Origin: Anaerolineales bacterium UBA5069 | GTDB taxonomy: Bacteria > Chloroflexota > Anaerolineae > Caldilineales > Caldilineaceae | Length of the DNA stretch: 12,347 nucleotides | Assembly (NCBI GenBank): GCA_002415895.1 | Contig: DIAV01000081.1 | Span: 1 to 12,347 of the forward strand | Direction: 5' to 3' | Shown: positions 5,999 to 12,347 of the stretch, piece after piece | How positions within the stretch are numbered: the first letter of the stretch is position 1 | How the letters are laid out: every line of letters starts with the position of its first letter | Translations under genes and position numbers: made by a program | Notes under the pieces: generated by a model | Databases searched by the model: none | The model's input: only the letters and a program-made list of their open reading frames with translations | Told to the model about the DNA's origin: nothing

Positions 5999-8900
5999 TT
6001 GATCACCTCGTCCGAGCAACCCGCTCAGCCTGACTGTACGCCCAAACCCGCCCGCGCCCTGCACCCTGCCACAGACGGCGTTGTACCGCAGGCTTATGAC
6101 TTGCCTGTAGCCAATGGCCTGTACAACCCGCGCTTTGAGCACGATGCGTGCGGCATTGGCTTTGTCGCGCATGTCGAGGGGCGGCGCAGTCATCGCGTGA
6201 TTGAAATGGCGCTTGAGGCGCTCTGCAACCACGCCCACCGTGGCGCTGTGGCCGATGACCGCAAAACGGGCGACGGCGCAGGCATCCTTACGCAGCTACC
6301 CTATGAGTTCTTCAAGCGTGAACTTGAGCGCTTGGGCATTGAAGCGCCCCCTGCCTCCGACATTGCCGTGGGCCAGCTTTACCTCTTCCGCCAGGATGCC
6401 GACGACCGCAGCAATGCACGTGCTATCATCCGCGAGGTGTGCGCCGAGTTGCGTCTGGAGGTTCTCACTTTTCGCTCGGTGCCTGTGATTGAGGAAGCGC
6501 TGGGGCGGCGCGCTGCCAGCAGCCGCCCGTGGATGGAACAGGTGATTGTGCGGCGCACGCCTGAAGCCTGCGAAGCGGGCGATGAATTCGAGCGCACGCT
6601 CTACCGCGCCCGCAAGATGATTGTCAACCGCGCCCACGAGCGCGGCGTGCAGCGCCTCTACATTGCTTCATTCAGCGGGCGCACCGTAGTCTACAAGGGG
6701 CTTGTCCTTGCCACGGAACTTGTACACTTCTACCCGGACCTCAGCGACACGGATTTCACCAGCGCGATCGCGGTCTTCCACCAGCGCTATTCAACCAACA
6801 CCTTCCCCACGTGGGAACGCGCGCAGCCCTTTCGCATGGTCTGCCACAACGGTGAAATCAACACGCTGCAGGGTAACGAGAACTGGATGCGCGCGCGTGA
6901 GGCGGATCTGGCGCACACGGTGTGGGGCGACGACGTGGCGCAACTGCGCCCCGTGATTGCACCTGAGAGCAGCGACAGCGGCAAGCTCGATAATCAGCTT
7001 GAACTGCTTGTGCGCAGCGGACGCGATATCCGCCACGCGCTGTTGATGATGATTCCGGAAGCGTGGGAGCGCATGCCTGAGGGTGAAGTGAGCCCCTCGC
7101 GCCGCGCCTTTTACCAATACCACAGTGCGTTGATTGAACCGTGGGATGGCCCCGCAGCCGTCACCTACACCGATGGCCGCATTGTGGGCACCATCCTTGA
7201 CCGCAACGGTCTGCGCCCTGCGCGCTACGTGGTGCTGGACAACGGCATTGTCATCCAGTCGAGCGAAGCCGGCGCGGTTGACTATGACGAGTCGCGCGTG
7301 ATCCAGAAAGGCAAACTTGGCCCGGGCGAAATTTTCTGTGTAGATACAACGCGCGGCGCTGTAATGAATGATTATGAGGTTACGCGCTACTTCTCCACGC
7401 GCAAGCCGTATGACCGCTGGGTGCTGGAAAACCTTGTCAGCCTGGATGACGTGGTTGCCAAGCGCAAGGACGGCAGCGCGGGGGGTGCAACGGCGGGCGC
7501 GGCCAATGGCAAACACCATGCCGCGCAGGGTGCTGACGCCAACGGCGAACTTCCGGGCAGCCCATCACTGGTGCAGCAGCAGTTGAGCTATGGCTACTCC
7601 AGCGAGGAGATCGTGGTGGTGCTGCGCCCCATGGTCATCAATGGTCAGGAGCCTGTCGGCAGCATGGGTGATGATGCGCCACCTGCCGCTATGAGCACGC
7701 TGCCGCGTTCGCTCTTTGGCTACTTCAAGCAGCGCTTTGCCGAGGTGACAAACCCGCCGATTGACCCGCTGCGCGAAGAGATGGTCATGAGTACGCGCAT
7801 GTTGCTGGGCCAGCGCGCCAACCTTCTCAGCGAGACGCCTGAGGCGACGCGCCTCGTCGAACTCAAGTCACCGGTGCTCAAGCCGGCGCATATGGCGGCG
7901 CTGCGCACCATGCCCAATCCCGAGTTTCGCGCGGTTACGGTGGATGCGGTGTGGCAGGCGCCCGATGGGGGCGTGGCCGCAGCAGGGGCGGCGCTGCGCG
8001 CAGCCGTTGAGCGCCTGTGTGCAGAGGCCGAGCGCGTTGTGCGTGAGGGCGCACACATCCTGATTATCAGCGATGCCAAGGCCGACGTGCACACGCTGCC
8101 GATCCCTTCGCTGATTGCCGTGGGGGCGGTGCATCATCACCTCATTCGCCAGGGGCTGCGCATGGCTGCGAGCATTGTCTGCGAGAGCGGTGAGCCGCGC
8201 GAGGTGCACCACTTTGCCGCGCTGATTGGATACGGCGCCAACGCCGTCTATCCGTGGCTCATCTACAACGCGATTGAGGAGATGGTGGCAGAGGGGCGCC
8301 ACACGGAAGGCATGACGCTGCCGCAGGCACTGGGCAATTTCGTCAAGGCTGTGGACAAGGGCTTGCTCAAGATCATGAGCAAGATGGGTATTGCCACGAT
8401 CGACGCCTATTGCGGCGCACAGACCTTTGAGGCGTTGGGCGTGGGCAATGAGTTGCTCAACATTGCATTTGTCGACACACCCAGCCTTGTGGGTGGCGTC
8501 GGCTTCCAGAGCGTGGCTGAGGATGTGATGGCGTGGCACGCCAAAGGTTACCCGGAAGGTGATGCGGGCCGCACAATCAAGCTCGAAACGTGGGGACTTT
8601 ACAAGCCGCGGCGCGGCGGCGAGCTCCACGAGTGGAGCCCGCAGGTGGTGCATGCGCTGCACGCAGTGGCAAAGGCCACGTCGCGCGCCGAAAGCCTGGA
8701 GAAGCACAAAGGCTACGCGACCATGCTCAACAGCATGCGCCTGGCGCCGCGCCATTTGCTTGGCTTTGCGGCCACGCGCCCCTCAATTCCTGTGGAGCAG
8801 GTCGAATCGCCCGTCAACATTCTGCGCCGTTTTAGCACCGCGGCCATGAGCCACGGCGCATTGAGCAGCGAGGCGCACGAGAACCTGGCGATTGCCATGA

Positions 8901-10732
8901 ACCGGCTGGGCGGCAAGAGCAATTCGGGCGAAGGGGGAGAGGCCAAGGAGCGCTACTTCACCGAACGCGCCAGCAACATCAAGCAGGTTGCTTCGGGGCG
9001 CTTCGGCGTGACACCTGCCTACTTGATGAGCGCCGAGGAACTGCAAATCAAGATGGCGCAAGGCTCCAAGCCGGGTGAGGGCGGACAGCTGCCGGGTCAC
9101 AAGGTGACGGCGGAAATTGCCGTGCTGCGCCACAGCACGCCGGGGGTTGCGCTCATCAGCCCGCCGCCCCACCACGACATCTACAGCATTGAAGACCTTG
9201 CGCAGTTGATTTACGATCTGAAGACGATCAACCCAACCGCAAAGGTCAGCGTCAAGCTGGTGGCGCAGCAGGGTGTGGGCACAATTGCCGCAGGCGTGGC
9301 CAAGGGTTTTGCCGACGTGATCCACATTAGCGGCGCCAATGGCGGCACAGGCGCAAGCCCGCTGAGCAGCATCAAGAACGCGGGTTTGCCGTGGGAGATT
9401 GGACTCTCGGAAACGCATCAGGTGCTGCTGGCCAATGGCTTGCGCACGCGCATTACCCTGCGCACGGATGGCGGCATTGCCACCGGTCGCGACGTCGTCA
9501 TGGCGGCCATGCTGGGGGCCGATGAGTACTCGTTTGGCACCAGCGTGCTGATTGCTGAGGGCTGCACCATGGCGCGCGTTTGCCACAAGAACACGTGCCC
9601 TGTGGGTGTTGCCACGCAGGACCCCGAATTGCGCAAGAAGTTCGAGGGTACGCCCGAGATGGTGATGAACTTCATCACAGCAATTGCTGAAGAGGTGCGC
9701 GAGGTGCTGGCGAGCCTGGGCTATCGCAGCCTGGACGAAGTGGTGGGACATCCTGAACTGCTGGAGCAGGTTGTGCATGGGCGCGAGGCGGGCTTTCTGG
9801 ATCTTTCGCCGCTCCTGGGCGTGCCCGACACGGGCAGCGCGCGCCGCAATGTGCTGCCCACGAACGAACTGCCCGAAGAGGAGAGCGTTGGTGATCGGAT
9901 TACCGAGCAGGTGCTGGCCAGCCTGCGCGCCAACCCCGATGCGCCCGTGCGCCTTGCGCACAAGATTAACAACACGCAACGCACAGTGGGTGCACGTCTC
10001 TCCGGCCAGCTCGCATTGCGCTACGGCGACGAAGGCCTGGCCGCCCACAAGGTGCGCATTACCTTCACCGGCTCGGCAGGCCAATCGTTTGGCGCATTCG
10101 GTATCAACGGCCTATCGCTGCTGCTTGTGGGCGAGGCGCAGGATTACGTGGGCAAGGGGCTGAGCGGTGGCGAGATTGTGGTGCGTCCGTCCGAGGATGC
10201 GCGCTATGTGCCGCACCAGAACGTGATCATCGGCAACACGGTGCTATACGGCGCAACGGGTGGCCGCTTGCACGCGGCAGGCATTGCCGGTGAGCGCTTT
10301 GCCGTGCGCAACAGCGGTGCGGTGGCGGTCATCGAAGGCGCCGGTGAGCACTGCTGCGAGTACATGACAGGCGGCACGGTGGTGGTGCTGGGCGATACAG
10401 GGCGCAACTTCGGCGCCGGTATGTCCGGTGGGCAGGCCTTTGTCTACGACATTAACGAGACTTTTGAGCGCCGCTACAACGCGGAATTGATTGCGGTGCG
10501 CCGTTTGCACGGCAATGGTGACGATGTGCTGCTCAAGCAACTCATTCGCGAGCACTTCGAAAAGACCGGCTCGCAGCGCGCCGGCGCATTGCTGGAGGAT
10601 TGGGAGCGCCAGTTGCAGCTCTTCTGGCAGGCTGCCCCGCGCGAAAACATCGTCGCGATCGAAAATGCCACGGAAGGCTCGGAAGAAGTAGAAGGAACCG
10701 AGCAGGACGAGAAGGTGAAAGTGAAGGAATAG
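5999..10732 (+). CDS. gltB: Glutamate synthase large subunit
   Basis: Transfers the amide nitrogen of glutamine to 2-oxoglutarate, giving two glutamates in the cytoplasm. The 1577 residues show the full order of the family. A 50-residue propeptide is followed by the nucleophile C51 in HDACGIGF, then a class-II amidotransferase domain (about 51-470) with TNTFPTWERAQPF and CHNGEINTLQGNENWMRARE. A central domain spans about 530-860. The FMN domain (about 910-1270) has SNSGEGGE, KPGEGGQLPG and GGTGASPLSS, with 3Fe-4S ligands C1189, C1195 and C1200 (C-x5-C-x4-C). A GXGXG beta-helix (about 1330-1500) closes it. The 25-30-residue ferredoxin loop of plant/cyanobacterial enzymes is missing after GEGGE, so it resembles the bacterial NAD(P)H type. 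That type needs GltD, which is not adjacent. Oddities: TTG start, a Gly/Ala/His-rich insert at about 491-520, and a charged tail (EEVEGTEQDEKVKVKE). Confidence 0.97.
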   Translation: MITSSEQPAQPDCTPKPARALHPATDGVVPQAYDLPVANGLYNPRFEHDACGIGFVAHVEGRRSHRVIEMALEALCNHAHRGAVADDRKTGDGAGILTQLPYEFFKRELERLGIEAPPASDIAVGQLYLFRQDADDRSNARAIIREVCAELRLEVLTFRSVPVIEEALGRRAASSRPWMEQVIVRRTPEACEAGDEFERTLYRARKMIVNRAHERGVQRLYIASFSGRTVVYKGLVLATELVHFYPDLSDTDFTSAIAVFHQRYSTNTFPTWERAQPFRMVCHNGEINTLQGNENWMRAREADLAHTVWGDDVAQLRPVIAPESSDSGKLDNQLELLVRSGRDIRHALLMMIPEAWERMPEGEVSPSRRAFYQYHSALIEPWDGPAAVTYTDGRIVGTILDRNGLRPARYVVLDNGIVIQSSEAGAVDYDESRVIQKGKLGPGEIFCVDTTRGAVMNDYEVTRYFSTRKPYDRWVLENLVSLDDVVAKRKDGSAGGATAGAANGKHHAAQGADANGELPGSPSLVQQQLSYGYSSEEIVVVLRPMVINGQEPVGSMGDDAPPAAMSTLPRSLFGYFKQRFAEVTNPPIDPLREEMVMSTRMLLGQRANLLSETPEATRLVELKSPVLKPAHMAALRTMPNPEFRAVTVDAVWQAPDGGVAAAGAALRAAVERLCAEAERVVREGAHILIISDAKADVHTLPIPSLIAVGAVHHHLIRQGLRMAASIVCESGEPREVHHFAALIGYGANAVYPWLIYNAIEEMVAEGRHTEGMTLPQALGNFVKAVDKGLLKIMSKMGIATIDAYCGAQTFEALGVGNELLNIAFVDTPSLVGGVGFQSVAEDVMAWHAKGYPEGDAGRTIKLETWGLYKPRRGGELHEWSPQVVHALHAVAKATSRAESLEKHKGYATMLNSMRLAPRHLLGFAATRPSIPVEQVESPVNILRRFSTAAMSHGALSSEAHENLAIAMNRLGGKSNSGEGGEAKERYFTERASNIKQVASGRFGVTPAYLMSAEELQIKMAQGSKPGEGGQLPGHKVTAEIAVLRHSTPGVALISPPPHHDIYSIEDLAQLIYDLKTINPTAKVSVKLVAQQGVGTIAAGVAKGFADVIHISGANGGTGASPLSSIKNAGLPWEIGLSETHQVLLANGLRTRITLRTDGGIATGRDVVMAAMLGADEYSFGTSVLIAEGCTMARVCHKNTCPVGVATQDPELRKKFEGTPEMVMNFITAIAEEVREVLASLGYRSLDEVVGHPELLEQVVHGREAGFLDLSPLLGVPDTGSARRNVLPTNELPEEESVGDRITEQVLASLRANPDAPVRLAHKINNTQRTVGARLSGQLALRYGDEGLAAHKVRITFTGSAGQSFGAFGINGLSLLLVGEAQDYVGKGLSGGEIVVRPSEDARYVPHQNVIIGNTVLYGATGGRLHAAGIAGERFAVRNSGAVAVIEGAGEHCCEYMTGGTVVVLGDTGRNFGAGMSGGQAFVYDINETFERRYNAELIAVRRLHGNGDDVLLKQLIREHFEKTGSQRAGALLEDWERQLQLFWQAAPRENIVAIENATEGSEEVEGTEQDEKVKVKE

Positions 10733-10735
10733 GGC

Positions 10736-10741
10736 TATACT
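10736..10741 (+). promoter_or_regulatory. Possible -10 element TATACT
   Basis: TATACT matches the -10 consensus at 5 of 6 positions and begins 4 bases after the gltB stop, but I see no -35 at the right distance. It could drive the zinc-ribbon gene separately from gltB. Confidence 0.25.
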
Positions 10742-10760
10742 TGCGTCGATTCAACTCCCC

Positions 10761-10767
10761 GAGGTGA
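10761..10767 (+). promoter_or_regulatory. Ribosome binding site choosing the ATG at 10773
   Basis: GAGGTGA ends 5 nt before ATG 10773. An in-frame GTG at 10764 lies inside this site, so it is unlikely to be the start. Confidence 0.7.
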
Positions 10768-10772
10768 ATGCG

Positions 10773-11288
10773 ATGGCTGACTTTGTATCACTCACTTGCC
10801 CATCGTGCGGCTCGCGGCTGCAGGTGACGAATGATCTGGAGATGTTCGCGTGCGGTTACTGCGGGAATGAACTCGTGGTTCGGCGTGGTGGCGGGATTGT
10901 CTCGCTCGCGCCGGTGGTGGCAGGCTTGGATAAGGTCCAGCAAAGCGTTGTTAACGTGGGAATCGGGGTGGACAGGACCGCATCCGAACTCGCCATTCAG
11001 CGCCTCAGACAGGACTTGCATGGTCTTGAGCAAGAGTGGCAAGAGGTAGATGCGGAGAAGTCCATCGGAATTGGCGCCGGGATTGTTGGCTTGGTCCTGG
11101 GGTGGCTTGCGATTGCCAACGATTCGGGTGCGGTTGGGCCTGTAATTCTTGTGTTCGGGATAATCGCCCTCCTGGCCTACTTTGGAGGTGAACGAGGAAA
11201 GAGCGCGAAGAAAGCAGTGCTGAAGGCGAAAATGCAGAAGATCGGCGAGGAAATCAATTACCATCAGCTCAAGCTGGCGTCGCATTAA
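10773..11288 (+). CDS. Zinc-ribbon protein with two membrane helices, function unknown
   Basis: A 171-residue protein from the ATG at 10773. The N-terminus is a compact zinc ribbon: C9-P-S-C12 and C27-G-Y-C30 with 14 residues between the pairs. A Gly-rich turn (RRGGG) and a VSLAPVV segment follow, then a polar helical stretch of likely coiled coil around residues 68-90 (ASELAIQRLRQDLHGLEQEWQE region). Two hydrophobic segments at about 93-111 and 119-137 would form a membrane hairpin. The last 35 residues are strongly basic then amphipathic. There is no signal peptide, so the ribbon probably faces the cytoplasm. I recall similar uncharacterised zinc-ribbon proteins in Chloroflexota and cyanobacteria but can name no role. 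I counted 68 G+C in 11041-11160 (57%), lower than gltB or the paralogues, which may mark recent acquisition together with the next two genes. Confidence 0.85.
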   Translation: MADFVSLTCPSCGSRLQVTNDLEMFACGYCGNELVVRRGGGIVSLAPVVAGLDKVQQSVVNVGIGVDRTASELAIQRLRQDLHGLEQEWQEVDAEKSIGIGAGIVGLVLGWLAIANDSGAVGPVILVFGIIALLAYFGGERGKSAKKAVLKAKMQKIGEEINYHQLKLASH

Positions 11289-11318
11289 CCATTTGCTCTT
11301 TCCCTCCCTGCTTGACGA

Positions 11319-11325
11319 AAGGTGG
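11319..11325 (+). promoter_or_regulatory. Ribosome binding site of the antitoxin gene
   Basis: AAGGTGG lies 8 nt before ATG 11334. The in-frame GTG at 11322 is embedded in it, which argues for the ATG. Confidence 0.6.
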
Positions 11326-11333
11326 CCAGCACA

Positions 11334-11570
11334 ATGGCCATTGCCGACTCAATTCAGGAACGCGTGAAGCGTCTTCCCCGCAAGAGGCAGCAGGAGGTGC
11401 TTGACTTTGTTGATATCCTGCTCTCCAAGGGCGCCGAAGTCGAAAATCGGAAGGATGAACTGAGGCTGGCGCACGCGTTGCTGGCTGCTGAAATGGCACG
11501 CCTGGATGATGAAGAAGTCGAACAAGGCATCTCTTATTCGCTGCGCGAGATCAAGGCGCGGTATCGCTGA
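11334..11570 (+). CDS. DUF2281-type antitoxin
   Basis: A 78-residue acidic/basic helical protein. The N-terminal core, IQERVKRLPRKRQQEVLDF followed by VDILLSKG, matches the DUF2281 pattern (LP-x-x-x-QQEVLDFV-x-x-L). This small domain is common in antitoxins encoded upstream of PemK/MazF-like or PIN toxins. The C-terminal half is charged (LDDEEVEQG, then SLREIKARYR), the part expected to wrap the toxin. Its stop overlaps the next start in TGATG at 11568-11572, the usual arrangement for an antitoxin-toxin pair. In such pairs the antitoxin alone or the complex often represses its own promoter. I see no clear promoter or operator in the 45-bp gap upstream. The family call is from pattern recognition. 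Confidence 0.8.
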   Translation: MAIADSIQERVKRLPRKRQQEVLDFVDILLSKGAEVENRKDELRLAHALLAAEMARLDDEEVEQGISYSLREIKARYR

Positions 11571-11914
11571 TGCATGCAGGTGAAATCGCCCTTGTTCAGT
11601 TTCCGTTTGCCGAAATGAGCACGGCAAAGTTGCGCCCGGTGCTGCTGCTCAAGCGGCTGCCCGGGGCATATGACGATTAGCTCGTGTGCGTGGTCTCAAC
11701 TGCCCTCCGTCACGCACAGAGCGGTATTGACGAAATTGTTGCTGTAGACGACGCAGATTTTGTAGTAAGCGGATTGAAGGCTGCCAGCGTGATACGCTGC
11801 ACCCGATTACTCGTCATCGATGCTGCACTGCTGCCTGGCGCACTTGGCGCAATTGGTGGCGACCGGGTTGCACGCGTGCGGGTCAGACTATCGAACTGGA
11901 TACTTAACGAATAG
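11570..11914 (+). pseudogene. PemK/MazF-family toxin, interrupted by an in-frame TAG
   Basis: Starting at ATG 11570, overlapping the antitoxin stop, one frame reads MHAGEIALVQFPFAEMSTAK then LRPVLLLKRLPGAYDD, then TAG (11678-11680, codon 37). It continues without a shift as LVCVVSTALRHAQSG and on to LSNWILNE, ending at TAG 11912-11914. The two halves join into a 114-codon PemK-like mRNA-interferase: the FPF strand, the RPVLLL strand, the YDD-x-LVC strand and the ASVIRCTRL region are all in family order. Homologues, as I recall, carry Trp after YDD, so TGG to TAG is a one-base nonsense change. A restart at GTG 11684 would give a 76-residue fragment lacking the N-terminal strands, probably inactive. 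Paralogue B and gltB both end in TAG, so TAG is an ordinary stop here and general recoding is unlikely. A sequencing error remains possible. Confidence 0.82.
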
Positions 11915-11917
11915 CGC

Positions 11918-11934
11918 CGTGCGTACTGCGCACG
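11918..11934 (+). terminator. Weak hairpin between toxin remnant and leuC
   Basis: CGTGCG (11918-11923) and CGCACG (11929-11934) form a 6-bp stem with loop TACTG, three bases after the toxin stop. There is no T run, so it is only a weak terminator candidate. Confidence 0.25.
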
Positions 11935-11950
11935 CAAGCATTCACACACT

Positions 11951-11955
11951 GAGGA
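11951..11955 (+). promoter_or_regulatory. Ribosome binding site of leuC
   Basis: GAGGA lies 5 nt before ATG 11961 and supports that start. Confidence 0.65.
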
Positions 11956-11960
11956 CAAGC

Positions 11961-12347
11961 ATGTCGAAAACACTTTTTGAAAAAGTCTGGGATGCGCACA
12001 TTGTCTCGCAGGATGAGGGCGCGCCCGCTGTGCTTTATATTGACGCGCACCTGATCCATGAGGTGACATCGCCCCAGGCGTTTGCCACATTGCGCGAGCG
12101 TGGCCTGGCTGTGCGCCGCCCCGATCGCACATTCGCCACCATGGACCACGCCATTCCCACGCGCAACGTAGACATTGCCCTGTGGCCCGCCGACGCCGCG
12201 ACGCAGGTGCGCACGCTGCGTGAGAATTGCGCCGACTTCGGCATTACGCTGTGGGATATCAAGGGCGATGTGCAAGGCATTGTGCATGTGGTGGGCCCCG
12301 AGATGGGTGTCACCCAGCCGGGTATGACGATTGTCTGCGGCGACAGC
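11961..12347 (+). CDS. leuC: 3-isopropylmalate dehydratase large subunit, 3'-truncated by window edge
   Basis: The first 129 codons of the aconitase-family enzyme that, with LeuD, isomerises 2- to 3-isopropylmalate through a 4Fe-4S cluster, the second step of leucine synthesis. The N-terminus is typical: [15 protein letters not shown], then [34 protein letters not shown] and, at the edge, VCGDS, the start of the CGDSHT substrate-binding motif. The family is about 470 residues, so roughly 340 residues and the three cluster cysteines lie beyond the window. The Asp-His-Ala-Ile-Pro-Thr version of the usual DHNVPT motif is a mild variation also seen in related dehydratases. The start is supported by GAGGA at 11951. 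It follows the toxin remnant by 46 bp with no clear promoter, so its transcription source is uncertain. Confidence 0.95.
   Translation, partial: MSKTLFEKVWDAHIVSQDEGAPAVLYIDAHLIHEVTSPQAFATLRERGLAVRRPDRTFATMDHAIPTRNVDIALWPADAATQVRTLRENCADFGITLWDIKGDVQGIVHVVGPEMGVTQPGMTIVCGDS

Noticed and set aside
5983..6033. 16-codon frame starting at ATG 5983 and overlapping the gltB start, a possible leader peptide
   Set aside because: It has no ribosome site of its own, its second and third codons are the gltB Shine-Dalgarno sequence, and its peptide lacks an enrichment in regulatory amino acids.
8783..10084. 433-codon minus-strand frame opposite gltB
   Set aside because: It is antisense to the highly conserved FMN domain of gltB, with no family resemblance; a shadow of GC-rich codon structure.
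11678..11680. Programmed amber recoding (for example pyrrolysine) in the toxin gene
   Set aside because: TAG terminates paralogue B, gltB and the toxin frame itself, and no downstream recoding structure is evident; a nonsense mutation or sequencing error is simpler.

Overview
The window is one continuous plus-strand block from a GC-rich bacterium (roughly 65% G+C by eye). It holds a leucine-biosynthesis gene cut by each edge: the 3' three quarters of leuA (2-isopropylmalate synthase) on the left and the first 129 codons of leuC (isopropylmalate isomerase large subunit) on the right. The style of the genes, the DUF2281/PemK-type toxin-antitoxin pair and the zinc-ribbon membrane protein would fit Chloroflexota (Anaerolineae/Caldilineae-like). 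This taxonomic guess is weak and rests on impression, not on a marker gene. I see no rRNA, tRNA, CRISPR array, transposase or integrase.

Layout: (1) 1-1325, leuA without its 5' end. (2) 1338-5701, a tight three-gene unit: a 700-residue secreted/membrane protein, a 111-residue UPF0145 (YbjQ-family) protein whose start overlaps the preceding stop, and, 3 bp later, a 641-residue paralogue of the first protein. A perfect 15-bp inverted repeat sits inside the signal-peptide codons of the first gene. (3) 5702-5998, a 297-bp non-coding gap with hairpins, an operator-like palindrome, GACTGTC repeats and a candidate promoter. (4) 5999-10732, gltB, the large subunit of glutamate synthase, read from a TTG start. 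(5) 10773-11914, a stretch of lower G+C (about 57% in the part I counted) with a zinc-ribbon membrane protein and a toxin-antitoxin pair whose toxin gene is broken by an in-frame TAG. (6) 11961 to the end, leuC.

How the genes fit together: leuA and leuC belong to one pathway, and gltB supplies the glutamate used by the final transaminase step of leucine synthesis, so a shared amino-acid/nitrogen theme is plausible. The paralogue/UPF0145/paralogue trio and the lower-GC toxin-antitoxin segment look like additions to that backbone. The trio is the best candidate for an undescribed system. Its two large proteins share an exported N-terminal domain with two conserved cysteines, a conserved pair of hydrophobic segments joined by a helix with basic residues at every fourth position, a helical C-terminal half and a C-terminal membrane anchor. 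Neither large protein matches a family I can name.
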